Shown: piece by piece, positions 43,543 through 51,632 of the stretch | Layout: each line of letters begins with the position of its first letter | Numbering within the stretch: position 1 is the first letter of the stretch | Assembly (NCBI GenBank): GCA_001028025.1 | Contig: LDAQ01000015.1 | Span: 62,001 to 126,000, forward strand | Reading direction: 5' to 3' | Source of the DNA: Faecalicatena fissicatena | GTDB taxonomy: Bacteria; Bacillota; Clostridia; Lachnospirales; Lachnospiraceae | Length of the DNA stretch: 64,000 bases | Program-made: the position numbers and the translations under genes | The notes under the pieces: generated by a model | What the model saw: only the letters and a program-made list of their open reading frames with translations | Database searches by the model: none | Told to the model about the DNA's origin: nothing

Positions 43543-45918
43543 CTATTTCAGTTCTACGATTGTGACTCCGGCGTCTCCTTCGCCGAATTCTCCCAGGCGG
43601 TATGATTTGACGTGTTTCTGCCGGCGCAGGAATTCGTGGATCCCCTTGCGGAGCGCACCGGTGCCTTTCCCGTGGACAACGCGGACGGTGCTCAAATGGG
43701 AAAGAATGGCATCATCCAGATATTTATCCAGCTCGGAAACTGCCTCATCGACAGTCTTTCCAAGAAGATTGATTTCCGGGCTGACAGACAATGATTTGCT
43801 CATCTTCAGCTTCCCTTTGGAGGTACGCTTCATACTTTTTGTATTGTAGGATGCCGGCTCCTCTATGATCTCCAGGTCGGATATGTTCACCTGTGACCGC
43901 AGGATTCCCATCTGTACCGTCAGGTTGCCCCGGGAATCGGGCAGTGAGCTGACGGTTCCGGTGAGATTCATACTCAGGACTTTCACGGATTCTCCGAGTT
44001 TGAAATCACCCGGTTTATATGCTTTCTTTTGCTTTTGAACGGCCATCGAACCGGCGGCAGAGGTCTCTTTCATCTTCTGGCGGAGGCGCTCACGTTCTTT
44101 CTCCATCTCTGCGACGGAGATGCCTTCTTTTCCAAATTTGCGGAAATTCTTCATTGTCTCATCGGCCAGTTCTTTTGCCTCGCGTAAAATGGTTCCGGCT
44201 TTCTCATTAGCCTCTTTGAGAATGCGTTCCCGCTGTTCTTCAATTTTGACCTGTTTCTGCTTTGCCTGGTTTTTCAGGATTTCTACTTCCCTTTTATAGG
44301 CTTCGATTGCTTCCCGTTCCTTTTCAATGGTGCGCTTGCCTGACTCCAGGTCGGTCAGCAGATCTTCAAACGATGCATCCTGTTCTGTCAGATGCTGCTT
44401 TGCATCCTCGATGATATAATCGGGCAGTCCCAGCTTCCCGGAGATGGCAAATGCATTGCTCTTGCCGGGAATACCGAGCAGCAGTCGGTAAGTGGGCCTG
44501 AGGCTTTCCACGTCAAATTCGCAGCAGGCATTTTCTACGCCCGGGGTTGAGAGGGCATAAACCTTCAATTCGCTGTAATGTGTGGTTGCCATGGTACGGA
44601 TGCCACGTTTATGCAGGTATGATAAAATCGCAATAGCCAGTGCGGCGCCCTCTGTAGGATCGGTACCTGCTCCCAGCTCGTCAAAAAGTACCAGAGAGTT
44701 CTCGTCCACTTCCTGCAGAAAGGAAACGATGTTCGTCATATGGGAGGAAAACGTACTCAGACTCTGTTCAATGCTCTGTTCGTCTCCGATATCTGCGTAG
44801 ACCTGGCGGAAGATCGCAAGCTCTGAGCGGTCTCCGGCGGGGATATGCAGGCCGGCCTGGCCCATGAGTGTAAACAGCCCCACTGTTTTGAGGGAAACTG
44901 TCTTACCGCCGGTGTTCGGTCCGGTTATGATCAGCAGGGTAAAATCTTCCCCCAGTGTAACGGAGATCGGAACTACTTTTCTGGGATCCAGCAGCGGATG
45001 GCGTCCTTCCCGTATGCGGATGCGCCCTTCCTGATTCAGAACCGGACGGCTTGCATTCATGGAAAGTGCCAGTGAACCTCTTGCAAATATAAAGTCCAGA
45101 TCCGTCAGCAGCTTGTAGTTGTTGTGGATTTCTTCTATATACAATGCAGTGTCTGCGCTCAGACGTGCGAGAATAACCTGGATCTCTTCCTGTTCCTTTG
45201 CGTACAATTCTTTCAGATCATTATTCAGCTTTACAACAGCCATCGGTTCGATAAATAAGGTGGAACCGGTTGAGGACTGATCGTGTATCATGCCATTGAC
45301 CTGACTGCGGTATTCGGCCTTGACCGGGATGCAGTAGCGGTCGCCGCGCATGGTAATAATCGGATCCTGCAGATAGGTGCGCAACGATCCGTTGACCAGG
45401 TTTGTCAGAGTGGAGTGTACCTTGTCATTCAGGGAACCGATACTGCGGCGGATACTCTTTAAAGTACTGCTGGCATCATCGCTGATCTCATCTTCGCCCG
45501 GAATACACCGCTCAATCTCTGTTGTGAGTGGTGTCAACGGCTCCATCTGTTCAAAATATATATCCAGACAGTCTGCCAGATCATCCTGTGTATCATGGCG
45601 TCCGTATGACTTGGCGCGGGCAGTCGTTTTCAGAAGCTTGCAGATACGCAGCAATTCTCCGCTGCCAATGGTTCCTCCGATCTCCAGCCGCTTGAGAGAT
45701 TCACCTACAGGGAATGCATCGCTTAAGGAGATACGCCCCTTTTTTATAATTCTGGTAAAAGCTGCTGCTGTCTGTTCCTGGCAGGTGTTGATACGCTCCA
45801 GATCCGTCATGGGCTTCAGCTTACGACAGAGCTGTTTTCCTCTCATGGAGGAGGCCTGCTCCTCTAATACGGCAATAATTTTGTTGTATTCTAATTTATT
45901 TAAAGTCTTTTGATTCAT
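43543..45918 (-). CDS. mutS2: MutS2 family ATPase/endonuclease
   Basis: 791 residues from ATG 45918 (AGGTGAAGAAG upstream); the frame is open to 45996 but that part lies in the promoter region. Core: Walker A GPNTGGKTV, Walker B LVLFDELGAGTDPTEG, a long coiled coil, and a C-terminal Smr nuclease domain with VRVVHGKGTGALRKGI. The usual LDLR motif at the start of Smr reads INLLGKTVDEA, as in some family members. It acts on collided ribosomes and branched DNA in relatives. First gene of a run with the two-component system. Confidence 0.94.
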   Translation of the reverse strand: MNQKTLNKLEYNKIIAVLEEQASSMRGKQLCRKLKPMTDLERINTCQEQTAAAFTRIIKKGRISLSDAFPVGESLKRLEIGGTIGSGELLRICKLLKTTARAKSYGRHDTQDDLADCLDIYFEQMEPLTPLTTEIERCIPGEDEISDDASSTLKSIRRSIGSLNDKVHSTLTNLVNGSLRTYLQDPIITMRGDRYCIPVKAEYRSQVNGMIHDQSSTGSTLFIEPMAVVKLNNDLKELYAKEQEEIQVILARLSADTALYIEEIHNNYKLLTDLDFIFARGSLALSMNASRPVLNQEGRIRIREGRHPLLDPRKVVPISVTLGEDFTLLIITGPNTGGKTVSLKTVGLFTLMGQAGLHIPAGDRSELAIFRQVYADIGDEQSIEQSLSTFSSHMTNIVSFLQEVDENSLVLFDELGAGTDPTEGAALAIAILSYLHKRGIRTMATTHYSELKVYALSTPGVENACCEFDVESLRPTYRLLLGIPGKSNAFAISGKLGLPDYIIEDAKQHLTEQDASFEDLLTDLESGKRTIEKEREAIEAYKREVEILKNQAKQKQVKIEEQRERILKEANEKAGTILREAKELADETMKNFRKFGKEGISVAEMEKERERLRQKMKETSAAGSMAVQKQKKAYKPGDFKLGESVKVLSMNLTGTVSSLPDSRGNLTVQMGILRSQVNISDLEIIEEPASYNTKSMKRTSKGKLKMSKSLSVSPEINLLGKTVDEAVSELDKYLDDAILSHLSTVRVVHGKGTGALRKGIHEFLRRQKHVKSYRLGEFGEGDAGVTIVELK

Positions 45919-45988
45919 CTTCTTCACCTTTTGTTCGAGTTCATAGGTACATTCTACCCTATTTAACGCATATTGAAAAGGATAAATA

Positions 45989-46017
45989 TTGAACAATCCG
46001 AATGAATCGGTTATACT
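45989..46017 (+). promoter_or_regulatory. Sigma-A promoter of the HtrA-like gene
   Basis: TTGAAC (45989-45994), 17 nt, TATACT (46012-46017); the start codon is at 46042 with AAAGGAG between. It lies in the divergent region with mutS2. Confidence 0.75.
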
Positions 46018-46041
46018 ATAGACTAAAGGAGATTAGAGTCT

Positions 46042-47331
46042 ATGCCGTATGATGAAGATCCGAAACTGAAGCCGGACCAGGGCCTTGAGGAGCAGAAAGA
46101 AGAACAGTTTTCTTTCTTGCAGGAGACGATTAAACCAAAACCAGTCACCAGAAAGAAAATCCTCACACAACTTGCGAGAGTGGGGATATATGGACTGATT
46201 TTCGGGGCGTTCGCCTGCCTTAGTTTTTTTGCGCTTAAACCATGGGCACAGAATAAATTTCAGGGGAATCCCAAGACCGTAACAATACCGGAGGACGAAG
46301 AGGAGACTGACGAGCAGCAGACAGCAGACTCCGCCACAGAAGAGAAGGTACCGCCTGTACTGGATTCAGAAAGCTATCAGGAAATGATGAAAAGTGTGTT
46401 TGAGATAGCAAAAGAGGCGGACAAGTGTGTGGTTTCTGTGCAGCCTGACAGAGAAGATGCTGCATTGACAGCGAACAGCGGACTGGGGGGCAGCGTTGCA
46501 GGACTGATTGCCGCGGACAACGGGCAGGAACTCCTGATACTCTGTGACAGTTCCGTATGCCAGGATGCTGAAAAGTGGAAGATCACTTTTGCTGATGACA
46601 GCCAATACGGGGCCTCCTTAAAAAAACAGGACAGAAACAGCGGATTTGCAGTGTTTGCGATACCGCGTGCCAAGATTACAAATACCACATGGAGCGCTGT
46701 GAAAGTGGCGGTTCTTGGTAATTCAAACCTTACCACTAAGGGAGATGTAGCCATTGCCCTTGGCAATACATTTGGGTATGCGGACGGAGTTGGATACGGA
46801 ATCGTAAGTTCCAATGCATACGACGAAACCCAGGCAGACGGGCAGAGAAGTATTTTGGCAACCGATATTCCGGCAGAAGCCGGCGGTACAGGGATATTGT
46901 TCAACATGCAGGGAGAAGTAATCGGTATGATAGACCCCGGTATCTGGGGCGGTGCACAGAACAATACCGCCAAAGCACTAGCGATCTCTGATTTAAAAGC
47001 CACAATAGAACTGCTGGTAAACGGGGAGAGTGTGCCTTATATAGGCATCTACGGCACAACCATCAACGATACGATATCCGAGGCCCAGGAAATGCCGGCC
47101 GGAGTTTACGTAATGGAGATCAACCCGGACTCACCGGCCATGTCTGCAGGAATACAAAACGGAGACATCATTCAGGAGGTGGCCGGCACAAAGATTTCTA
47201 ATACCCTGTCCTATGAAAAGGCAGTCATAAGCTGCAAAGTAGGGGACAATGTTAAAATAAAAGGAAAACGCCGCGGGGCGAACGGGTATGTGGATATAGA
47301 CTTTACTGTGACAATAGGAAGTCAGGAATAA
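46042..47331 (+). CDS. HtrA-like trypsin/PDZ membrane protein lacking the catalytic triad
   Basis: 429 residues: cytoplasmic N-terminus, one membrane helix (about 50-70), acidic linker, trypsin-like domain (about 110-320) and a C-terminal PDZ domain (MEINPDSPAMSAGIQNGDII). At the three active-site positions it has different residues. The segment that normally contains TNxHV reads LLILCDSSVC; the DLAVL position reads SGFAVFAI; the GNSGGP position reads EAGGTGILFN. It is therefore predicted not to cut peptides and may act as a sensor, scaffold or chaperone in the envelope. Start behind AAAGGAG. Confidence 0.85.
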   Translation: MPYDEDPKLKPDQGLEEQKEEQFSFLQETIKPKPVTRKKILTQLARVGIYGLIFGAFACLSFFALKPWAQNKFQGNPKTVTIPEDEEETDEQQTADSATEEKVPPVLDSESYQEMMKSVFEIAKEADKCVVSVQPDREDAALTANSGLGGSVAGLIAADNGQELLILCDSSVCQDAEKWKITFADDSQYGASLKKQDRNSGFAVFAIPRAKITNTTWSAVKVAVLGNSNLTTKGDVAIALGNTFGYADGVGYGIVSSNAYDETQADGQRSILATDIPAEAGGTGILFNMQGEVIGMIDPGIWGGAQNNTAKALAISDLKATIELLVNGESVPYIGIYGTTINDTISEAQEMPAGVYVMEINPDSPAMSAGIQNGDIIQEVAGTKISNTLSYEKAVISCKVGDNVKIKGKRRGANGYVDIDFTVTIGSQE

Positions 47332-47336
47332 ACGAT

Positions 47337-47375
47337 GCCCAGGGGCAACCCGTAATCCGTGCCCTTCGGGCGGGA
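47337..47375 (+). repeat. Dispersed 39-bp hairpin motif, second copy
   Basis: GGGCAACCCGTAATCCGTGCCC with a following GCCCTTCGGGC hairpin; 31 of 39 positions match 27726-27764. It starts 6 nt after the HtrA-like stop. Confidence 0.6.
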
Positions 47376-47452
47376 ATAAAAAAGAAAAGTAGAGGGCTGC
47401 CAGATATAAGGCAGCCTCAGTCATGTACACGGCGAGGTTGCGTGGAGGCGGA

Positions 47453-47501
47453 TTGCATGGGGGTCTGACCCCTTTGCCAAAGGGGTCAGACCCCCATGCA
47501 A
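47453..47501. repeat. Perfect 24-bp palindrome with GGGGTCTGACCCC core
   Basis: TTGCATGGGGGTCTGACCCC with TTTG and its exact complement, separated by one base. The GGGGTCTGACCCC type of palindrome occurs dispersed in many unrelated bacterial genomes. It lies 38 nt before the yhaM start and has no T-run. Confidence 0.8.
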
Positions 47502-47538
47502 TTCTCAAACAATTAACACAAATGGAATGGAGGAAATT

Positions 47539-48480
47539 ATGAAATATATTAATGAATTACATGAAGGTGAGACAATACGCGGCATTTATCTTTGCAAGGG
47601 GAAACGTTCTGCGGAGACAAGGAATGGAAAACCTTACGACAACCTGCTGCTTCAGGATAAGACAGGAACTCTGGACGGAAAAGTGTGGGATCCAAACTCC
47701 CAGGGGATTGCCGATTACGATGAGAAGGATTTTATAGAAGTGTTCGGTGAAGTCATCAGCTATAATAACAATCGGCAGCTCAACATCAAGCAGATCAGAA
47801 AAGCTGCTGAGGGGGAATACGATCCGGCGGACTATATGCCTACTTCTGATAAGAGTGTGGACGGCATGTTCGAGGAACTGCGTTCCTACATACGCCAGAT
47901 ATCCAACGATTACCTGCGTCAGGCAGTGGAATATTACTTTACGGATGATGAAGAATTCATAAAAGTGTTCAAAGGCCATTCCGCTGCGAAGACTGTGCAT
48001 CACGGTTTTGCAGGGGGGCTGCTGGAACATACACTGAGTGTGGTGAAAATGTGTGAATATTTTGCGGGTACTTATTCTATTTTAAATAAAGACCTGCTTT
48101 ATGCATCAGCCATCTGCCATGATATAGGTAAAACAAAAGAACTGTCCGAATTTCCGGATAATGATTATACTGATGACGGTCAGCTGCTGGGCCATATCAT
48201 AATTGGCGTGGAAATGGTAAGCGAGGCAGTACGTGCAATCCCCGGATTCCCGGAAAAGCTGGCAAGTGAGCTTAAACACTGTATTATCGCCCATCATGGA
48301 GAACTGGAATACGGCTCTCCGAAAAAACCGGCCCTGGCGGAAGCTATGGCGCTGAATCTGGCAGATAATGCCGATGCGAAGATGCAGACGCTGACAGAAA
48401 TATTCAAGGATAAGACAGGAACTGAGTGGCTGGGGTATAATCGGCTGTTTGAATCAAATTTAAGAAAAACTTCTATATAA
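47539..48480 (+). CDS. yhaM: 3'-5' exoribonuclease YhaM (OB fold plus HD domain)
   Basis: 313 residues from ATG 47539 (GGAGG upstream). Residues 1-100 form an OB nucleic-acid-binding fold (DKTGTLDGKVWDPNS). The HD phosphohydrolase domain has H in FAGGLLEHTLSV, and HD in ASAICHDIGKTKE, with later HHGELEYGSPKKP. Members trim single-stranded RNA and DNA 3' ends. Length and order match the Bacillus protein. Confidence 0.92.
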   Translation: MKYINELHEGETIRGIYLCKGKRSAETRNGKPYDNLLLQDKTGTLDGKVWDPNSQGIADYDEKDFIEVFGEVISYNNNRQLNIKQIRKAAEGEYDPADYMPTSDKSVDGMFEELRSYIRQISNDYLRQAVEYYFTDDEEFIKVFKGHSAAKTVHHGFAGGLLEHTLSVVKMCEYFAGTYSILNKDLLYASAICHDIGKTKELSEFPDNDYTDDGQLLGHIIIGVEMVSEAVRAIPGFPEKLASELKHCIIAHHGELEYGSPKKPALAEAMALNLADNADAKMQTLTEIFKDKTGTEWLGYNRLFESNLRKTSI

Positions 48481-48495
48481 AAAAGATGTATGGTG

Positions 48496-48580
48496 GAGTG
48501 TATTTGATAAATCGGGTGTCTCTCCGGTTGTATTAATTATTGGTACAATTGGACGGTGCGATGACTTATCAAATGCACTC
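48496..48580 (+). promoter_or_regulatory. Stem-loop in the rlmD leader
   Basis: GAGTGTATTTGATAA (48496-48510) and TTATCAAATGCACTC (48566-48580) pair with one G-U, and inside CCGGTTGT pairs with ACAATTGG using G-U pairs. G-U-tolerant nested pairing points to an RNA structure, perhaps a leader that controls rlmD; it matches no riboswitch I know. Confidence 0.5.
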
Positions 48581-48603
48581 TAAGACGTACAGAAGGAGTA
48601 TAT

Positions 48604-50265
48604 ATGCAAAAAAATGATGTTGTCACAGTGACAATTGAAGATATGGGTGTGAGCGGAGAAGGTATAGGCAAAGTAGATGGCTATACCTTATTTATTAAGG
48701 ATGGGGTGATAGGCGATGTCGTGAAGGCTAAACTTATGAAGGCAAAAAAGAATTACGGCTATGCAAGATTAATGGATATCATAGAACCCTCACCCAACCG
48801 TATCACGCCGAAATGCCAGTTTGCCCGGAAATGCGGCGGATGTCAGATACAGGAGCTGTCGTATGAGAAACAGCTGGAGTTCAAGGAAAATAAGGTAAAG
48901 GGAAATCTGGAGCGGATCGGCGGTTTTGCGCCGGAGCTTCTGAAACGGGTGACAGAGCCTATTGTTGGGATGGAAGTTCCTTTTTATTACCGGAATAAAG
49001 CGCAGTTCCCCTTTGGCACGGATAAGGAAGGAAACCCGGTCACCGGTTTTTATGCCGGACGTACCCATGATATTATTGCAAATACAGACTGTGCCCTCGG
49101 AGTGCCGGTAAATAAGCAGATCCTTGAGCTTATACTGGCTTTTATGAAGAAATACGGCATCACGGCATACGATGAAAAGACAGGACGTGGTCTAATCCGT
49201 CATGCGTTGATTCGATTCGGGTTTGTAACAAAAGAAATTATGGTCTGTCTGGTTATTAACGGGAAAAAGATCCCCCACAGTGCGGAGCTGATAGAAGAAC
49301 TGAAGGAAATTTCGGGTATGACAAGCATTACGACCAGCGTGAATCGGAAAAAAACAAATGTCATTATGGGAGATAGCTACGATATTCTGTGGGGGCAGGG
49401 ATTTATCACAGATTATATCGGCGGTATAAAATACCAGATCTCACCGCTGTCCTTTTACCAGGTGAATCCGGTTCAGACGGAGAAACTTTATGGTCTGGCC
49501 CTGGAGTATGCCGGGCTTAAAGGAAATGAAACTGTCTGGGATCTGTACTGCGGGATCGGAACGATCTCATTGTTCCTGGCGCAGAAGGCAAAGCAGGTTT
49601 ATGGAGTAGAGATTGTCCCCCAGGCCATTGAGGATGCCAGAAATAATGCGGAAATTAATGGGATTGGTAACGCGGAGTTTTATACCGGAAGGGCAGAGGA
49701 TGTGCTGCCGGAATATTATCGGGAGTATGCCATGGAGCATCCGGGAGAAAAAGCACATGCTGATGTGATTGTGGTGGATCCGCCGCGGAAAGGGTGCGAG
49801 GAATCTCTGTTGAAGACAATGGCGGAGATGGAACCGGATCGGATCGTGTATGTAAGTTGTGATTCGGCTACTCTGGCGAGGGACTTGAAATATCTTAACA
49901 GGGAAGGGTATGAGCTGGTGAGAGTGCGGGCGGTGGATCAGTTTCCTATGGGGGTGCATGTTGAAACGGTTGTCCTTTTGTCCAAACTAAAGTCGGCCAA
50001 ATCTATTGAGGTTAAAATTGAGCTTGATGAGATGGATTTGACAACGGCAGAGAGTAAGGCAACCTATGATGAAATAAAGCAATATGTGTTTGAACATACG
50101 GGGATAAAGGTATCGCAATTATATGTGGCACAGGTTAAAAGAAAACATGGCTTAATTGAAAGAATTAACTATAATGTTGGCGATGGGAAATCTAAAGTTC
50201 CACATGTACCATTAGAAAAGGAAAAAGCGATTGAAGATGCATTGAGGCATTTTAAGATGATTTGA
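48604..50265 (+). CDS. rlmD: 23S rRNA (uracil-C5)-methyltransferase RlmD with C-terminal extension
   Basis: 553 residues; the family is usually near 450. TRAM domain 1-60; iron-sulphur cysteines C71, C77, C80 and one near 160 (NTDCALG); SAM motif DLYCGIGTISLF; VVDPPRKGCEE; nucleophile in YVSCDSATLARDL. The core ends at HVETVVLLSKLKS. The last roughly 90 residues (KIELDEMDLTTAESKATYDE onward) form an extra helical domain, more AT-rich at DNA level, seen fused to this enzyme in some Clostridia. rlmD/rumA 3' ends are known integration sites of integrative elements, and an accessory island begins just after. Confidence 0.9.
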   Translation: MQKNDVVTVTIEDMGVSGEGIGKVDGYTLFIKDGVIGDVVKAKLMKAKKNYGYARLMDIIEPSPNRITPKCQFARKCGGCQIQELSYEKQLEFKENKVKGNLERIGGFAPELLKRVTEPIVGMEVPFYYRNKAQFPFGTDKEGNPVTGFYAGRTHDIIANTDCALGVPVNKQILELILAFMKKYGITAYDEKTGRGLIRHALIRFGFVTKEIMVCLVINGKKIPHSAELIEELKEISGMTSITTSVNRKKTNVIMGDSYDILWGQGFITDYIGGIKYQISPLSFYQVNPVQTEKLYGLALEYAGLKGNETVWDLYCGIGTISLFLAQKAKQVYGVEIVPQAIEDARNNAEINGIGNAEFYTGRAEDVLPEYYREYAMEHPGEKAHADVIVVDPPRKGCEESLLKTMAEMEPDRIVYVSCDSATLARDLKYLNREGYELVRVRAVDQFPMGVHVETVVLLSKLKSAKSIEVKIELDEMDLTTAESKATYDEIKQYVFEHTGIKVSQLYVAQVKRKHGLIERINYNVGDGKSKVPHVPLEKEKAIEDALRHFKMI

Positions 50266-50332
50266 TTAAATGTAATAGGTTGAAATTTCTAATGGACTCA
50301 AAGGTTTTAGGTAGTAAAGTGTTTTGTAAGTT

Positions 50333-50381
50333 AAAATCCGGTAATGAAGGAATACAGTTATCCTACATTACCGGATTTTTT
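50333..50381. terminator. Bidirectional terminator between rlmD and the XRE gene
   Basis: AAAATCCGGTAATG and CATTACCGGATTTTTT form a 14-bp stem with T-runs readable on both strands. Confidence 0.85.
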
Positions 50382-50571
50382 ATTTGATGTATTCCATGAT
50401 ATCTCCTGGCTGACAATTTAAAAATGCACAAATTTTACAAAGCACATCCGTTGTCACACTTTCTCCTTTTGACAACTTTGCAAGTGTGGGAGCAGAAATC
50501 ACTTCTAATAAATCAGTTTTCTTCATGTCACGGCGTGAGAGTAGATCAAAAAGCTTATAATATCTCATCAT
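50380..50571 (-). CDS. XRE/Cro-type repressor
   Basis: 63 residues, almost only an HTH: MKKTDLLEVISAPTLAKLSK and a C-terminal CKICAFLNCQPGDIMEYIK, of the small HTH_26/YozG type. AAGGTGGTG lies 5 nt before the start. A minus promoter TTTACT (50623-50628), 16 nt, TAAAAT (50601-50606) reads it. It faces a palindrome-covered plus promoter at 50658, the layout of a phage or island repressor. Confidence 0.88.
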   Translation of the reverse strand: MMRYYKLFDLLSRRDMKKTDLLEVISAPTLAKLSKGESVTTDVLCKICAFLNCQPGDIMEYIK

Positions 50572-50644
50572 AAAATCACCACCTTAGTTCATATAAGTAG
50601 ATTTTAACATATTATTAATGAAAGTAAAATGAATTTAAATGAAT

Positions 50645-50695
50645 GCTAATATTCCTGTTGACAAAAATATTAGTATATGCTAATATAATATTAGC
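50645..50695 (+). promoter_or_regulatory. Operator-covered promoter divergent from the XRE gene
   Basis: TTGACA (50658-50663), 17 nt, TAATAT (50681-50686). Over it lie GCTAATATAATATTAGC (50679-50695, perfect palindrome), ATTAGTATATGCTAAT (50669-50684) and a half site GCTAATATT (50645). These TTAGC sites would let the XRE protein block the promoter. A 42-codon frame begins 12 nt after the -10 box at ATG 50698, with no ribosome site; I give it little weight. Confidence 0.7.
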
Positions 50696-50839
50696 AAATG
50701 CAAAAAGAAAGTTATTGGATGCTTAAAGAAAATATAAAAAAATATTTTGGATTTACAGGTAATTTCTTTACAATTAAAGCAACCACACTGGGAAGTGTGA
50801 AGGTCCGAAGTCCTTATAAATGCTGACGGGTTGCAACAG

Positions 50840-50976
50840 GGGCGTTGTAATGTTGGTTGACAAGTTCCGGCCGGGTTTAATGTGAACCGGGCGCTGTGGG
50901 AGAGTTAAACCTGTGTTTTTGTACCACGGCTATAAATCAGCTTCATTTACTGAAAGTCAGGAATCTTACAACGCCC
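50840..50976. other. Unidentified structured region closed by an 11-bp stem
   Basis: The gap 50572-51133 has no clear gene. GGGCGTTGTAA (50840-50850) and TTACAACGCCC (50966-50976) are perfect complements closing 115 nt that contain CCGGGTT/AACCGGG (one G.G mismatch), GTGG/CCAC and CAG/CTG hairpins. Just upstream is CACACT/AGTGTG. It may be a small RNA, a ribozyme remnant or an antisense regulator of the SymE-like gene. A retron was considered; no reverse transcriptase follows. Confidence 0.45.
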
Positions 50977-51133
50977 AATCTATCGCAATATGTAACGATA
51001 AACCAGGTCATCTTACAGTGTTGCTTCATACATATCCAATCAGTCTAATGTTTTTTCGTGTATATCAGATTCATAGATATTTCTGAACAAAAATCCAAGC
51101 TATACTGTAAATTTTATAAAGGGTGGAAAAAAT

Positions 51134-51409
51134 ATGAGAAAAGATAAAAGAGACTTAAAGGTCTGTGAACAATCTGGATACAGATATAAGCCAACCCCTA
51201 CGCTTATGTTAAAAGGTGCATGGCTGGAGGAGTGGGGATTTACAGCTAATATGCCGGTGACTGTTCAGTGTGAGGAGGGGAAACTGATTATCGTCCTTAA
51301 CGAAGAAAGAGCAAAGATGCTGGAGGAAGAGCAGGCTTATATTGAGGAAGAGACGAAGAAGTTACAGGCACAGCTTGTAGCGGAGCGGAAAAGGAGATAT
51401 GGAAAATAA
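51134..51409 (+). CDS. SymE-like protein (AbrB-fold type I toxin family)
   Basis: 91 residues, start behind AAAGGGTGG. The core TPTLMLKGAWLEEWGFTANMPVTV and GKLIIVLN match the SymE family, an AbrB-derived fold; E. coli SymE is an SOS-induced toxin kept silent by an antisense RNA. The C-terminal 35 residues form a charged coiled-coil tail. TATACT near 51103 may be its -10 box. The next gene overlaps or abuts it. Symptom of a defence or mobile island. Confidence 0.75.
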   Translation: MRKDKRDLKVCEQSGYRYKPTPTLMLKGAWLEEWGFTANMPVTVQCEEGKLIIVLNEERAKMLEEEQAYIEEETKKLQAQLVAERKRRYGK

Positions 51410-51422
51410 GGAGATGAATAAA

Positions 51423-51602
51423 ATGAAGGGACAGGCGGTTATATTTGCTGTTGAAACGGAGAATAGTGTTGTGAACAGGATTGGAAAAGCATATATTGCC
51501 ACTCCGGAAATCAGATTTCGGGGCGGCGAGGTTAGTTGGCTGGAGGATAAATTCAAAACACCGATACATGGAAAGGAAAGCGAAAAATGGGAAAGACCAT
51601 AA
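51423..51602 (+). CDS. Small hypothetical protein downstream of SymE-like gene
   Basis: About 59 residues from ATG 51423 (AAGGAG 9 nt upstream); an earlier ATG at 51399 would overlap the SymE-like gene. The sequence KAYIATPEIRFRGGEVSWLE has alternating polar and hydrophobic residues compatible with a small beta fold. I do not recognise it. Position suggests co-expression with symE. Confidence 0.5.
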   Translation: MKGQAVIFAVETENSVVNRIGKAYIATPEIRFRGGEVSWLEDKFKTPIHGKESEKWERP

Positions 51603-51632
51603 TTTGAGTTTTTGAGAAAGGTGATATATCTT

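Noticed and set aside
50840..50976. Retron non-coding RNA
   Set aside because: The closing stem would fit a1/a2, but no reverse transcriptase gene is nearby in the window.
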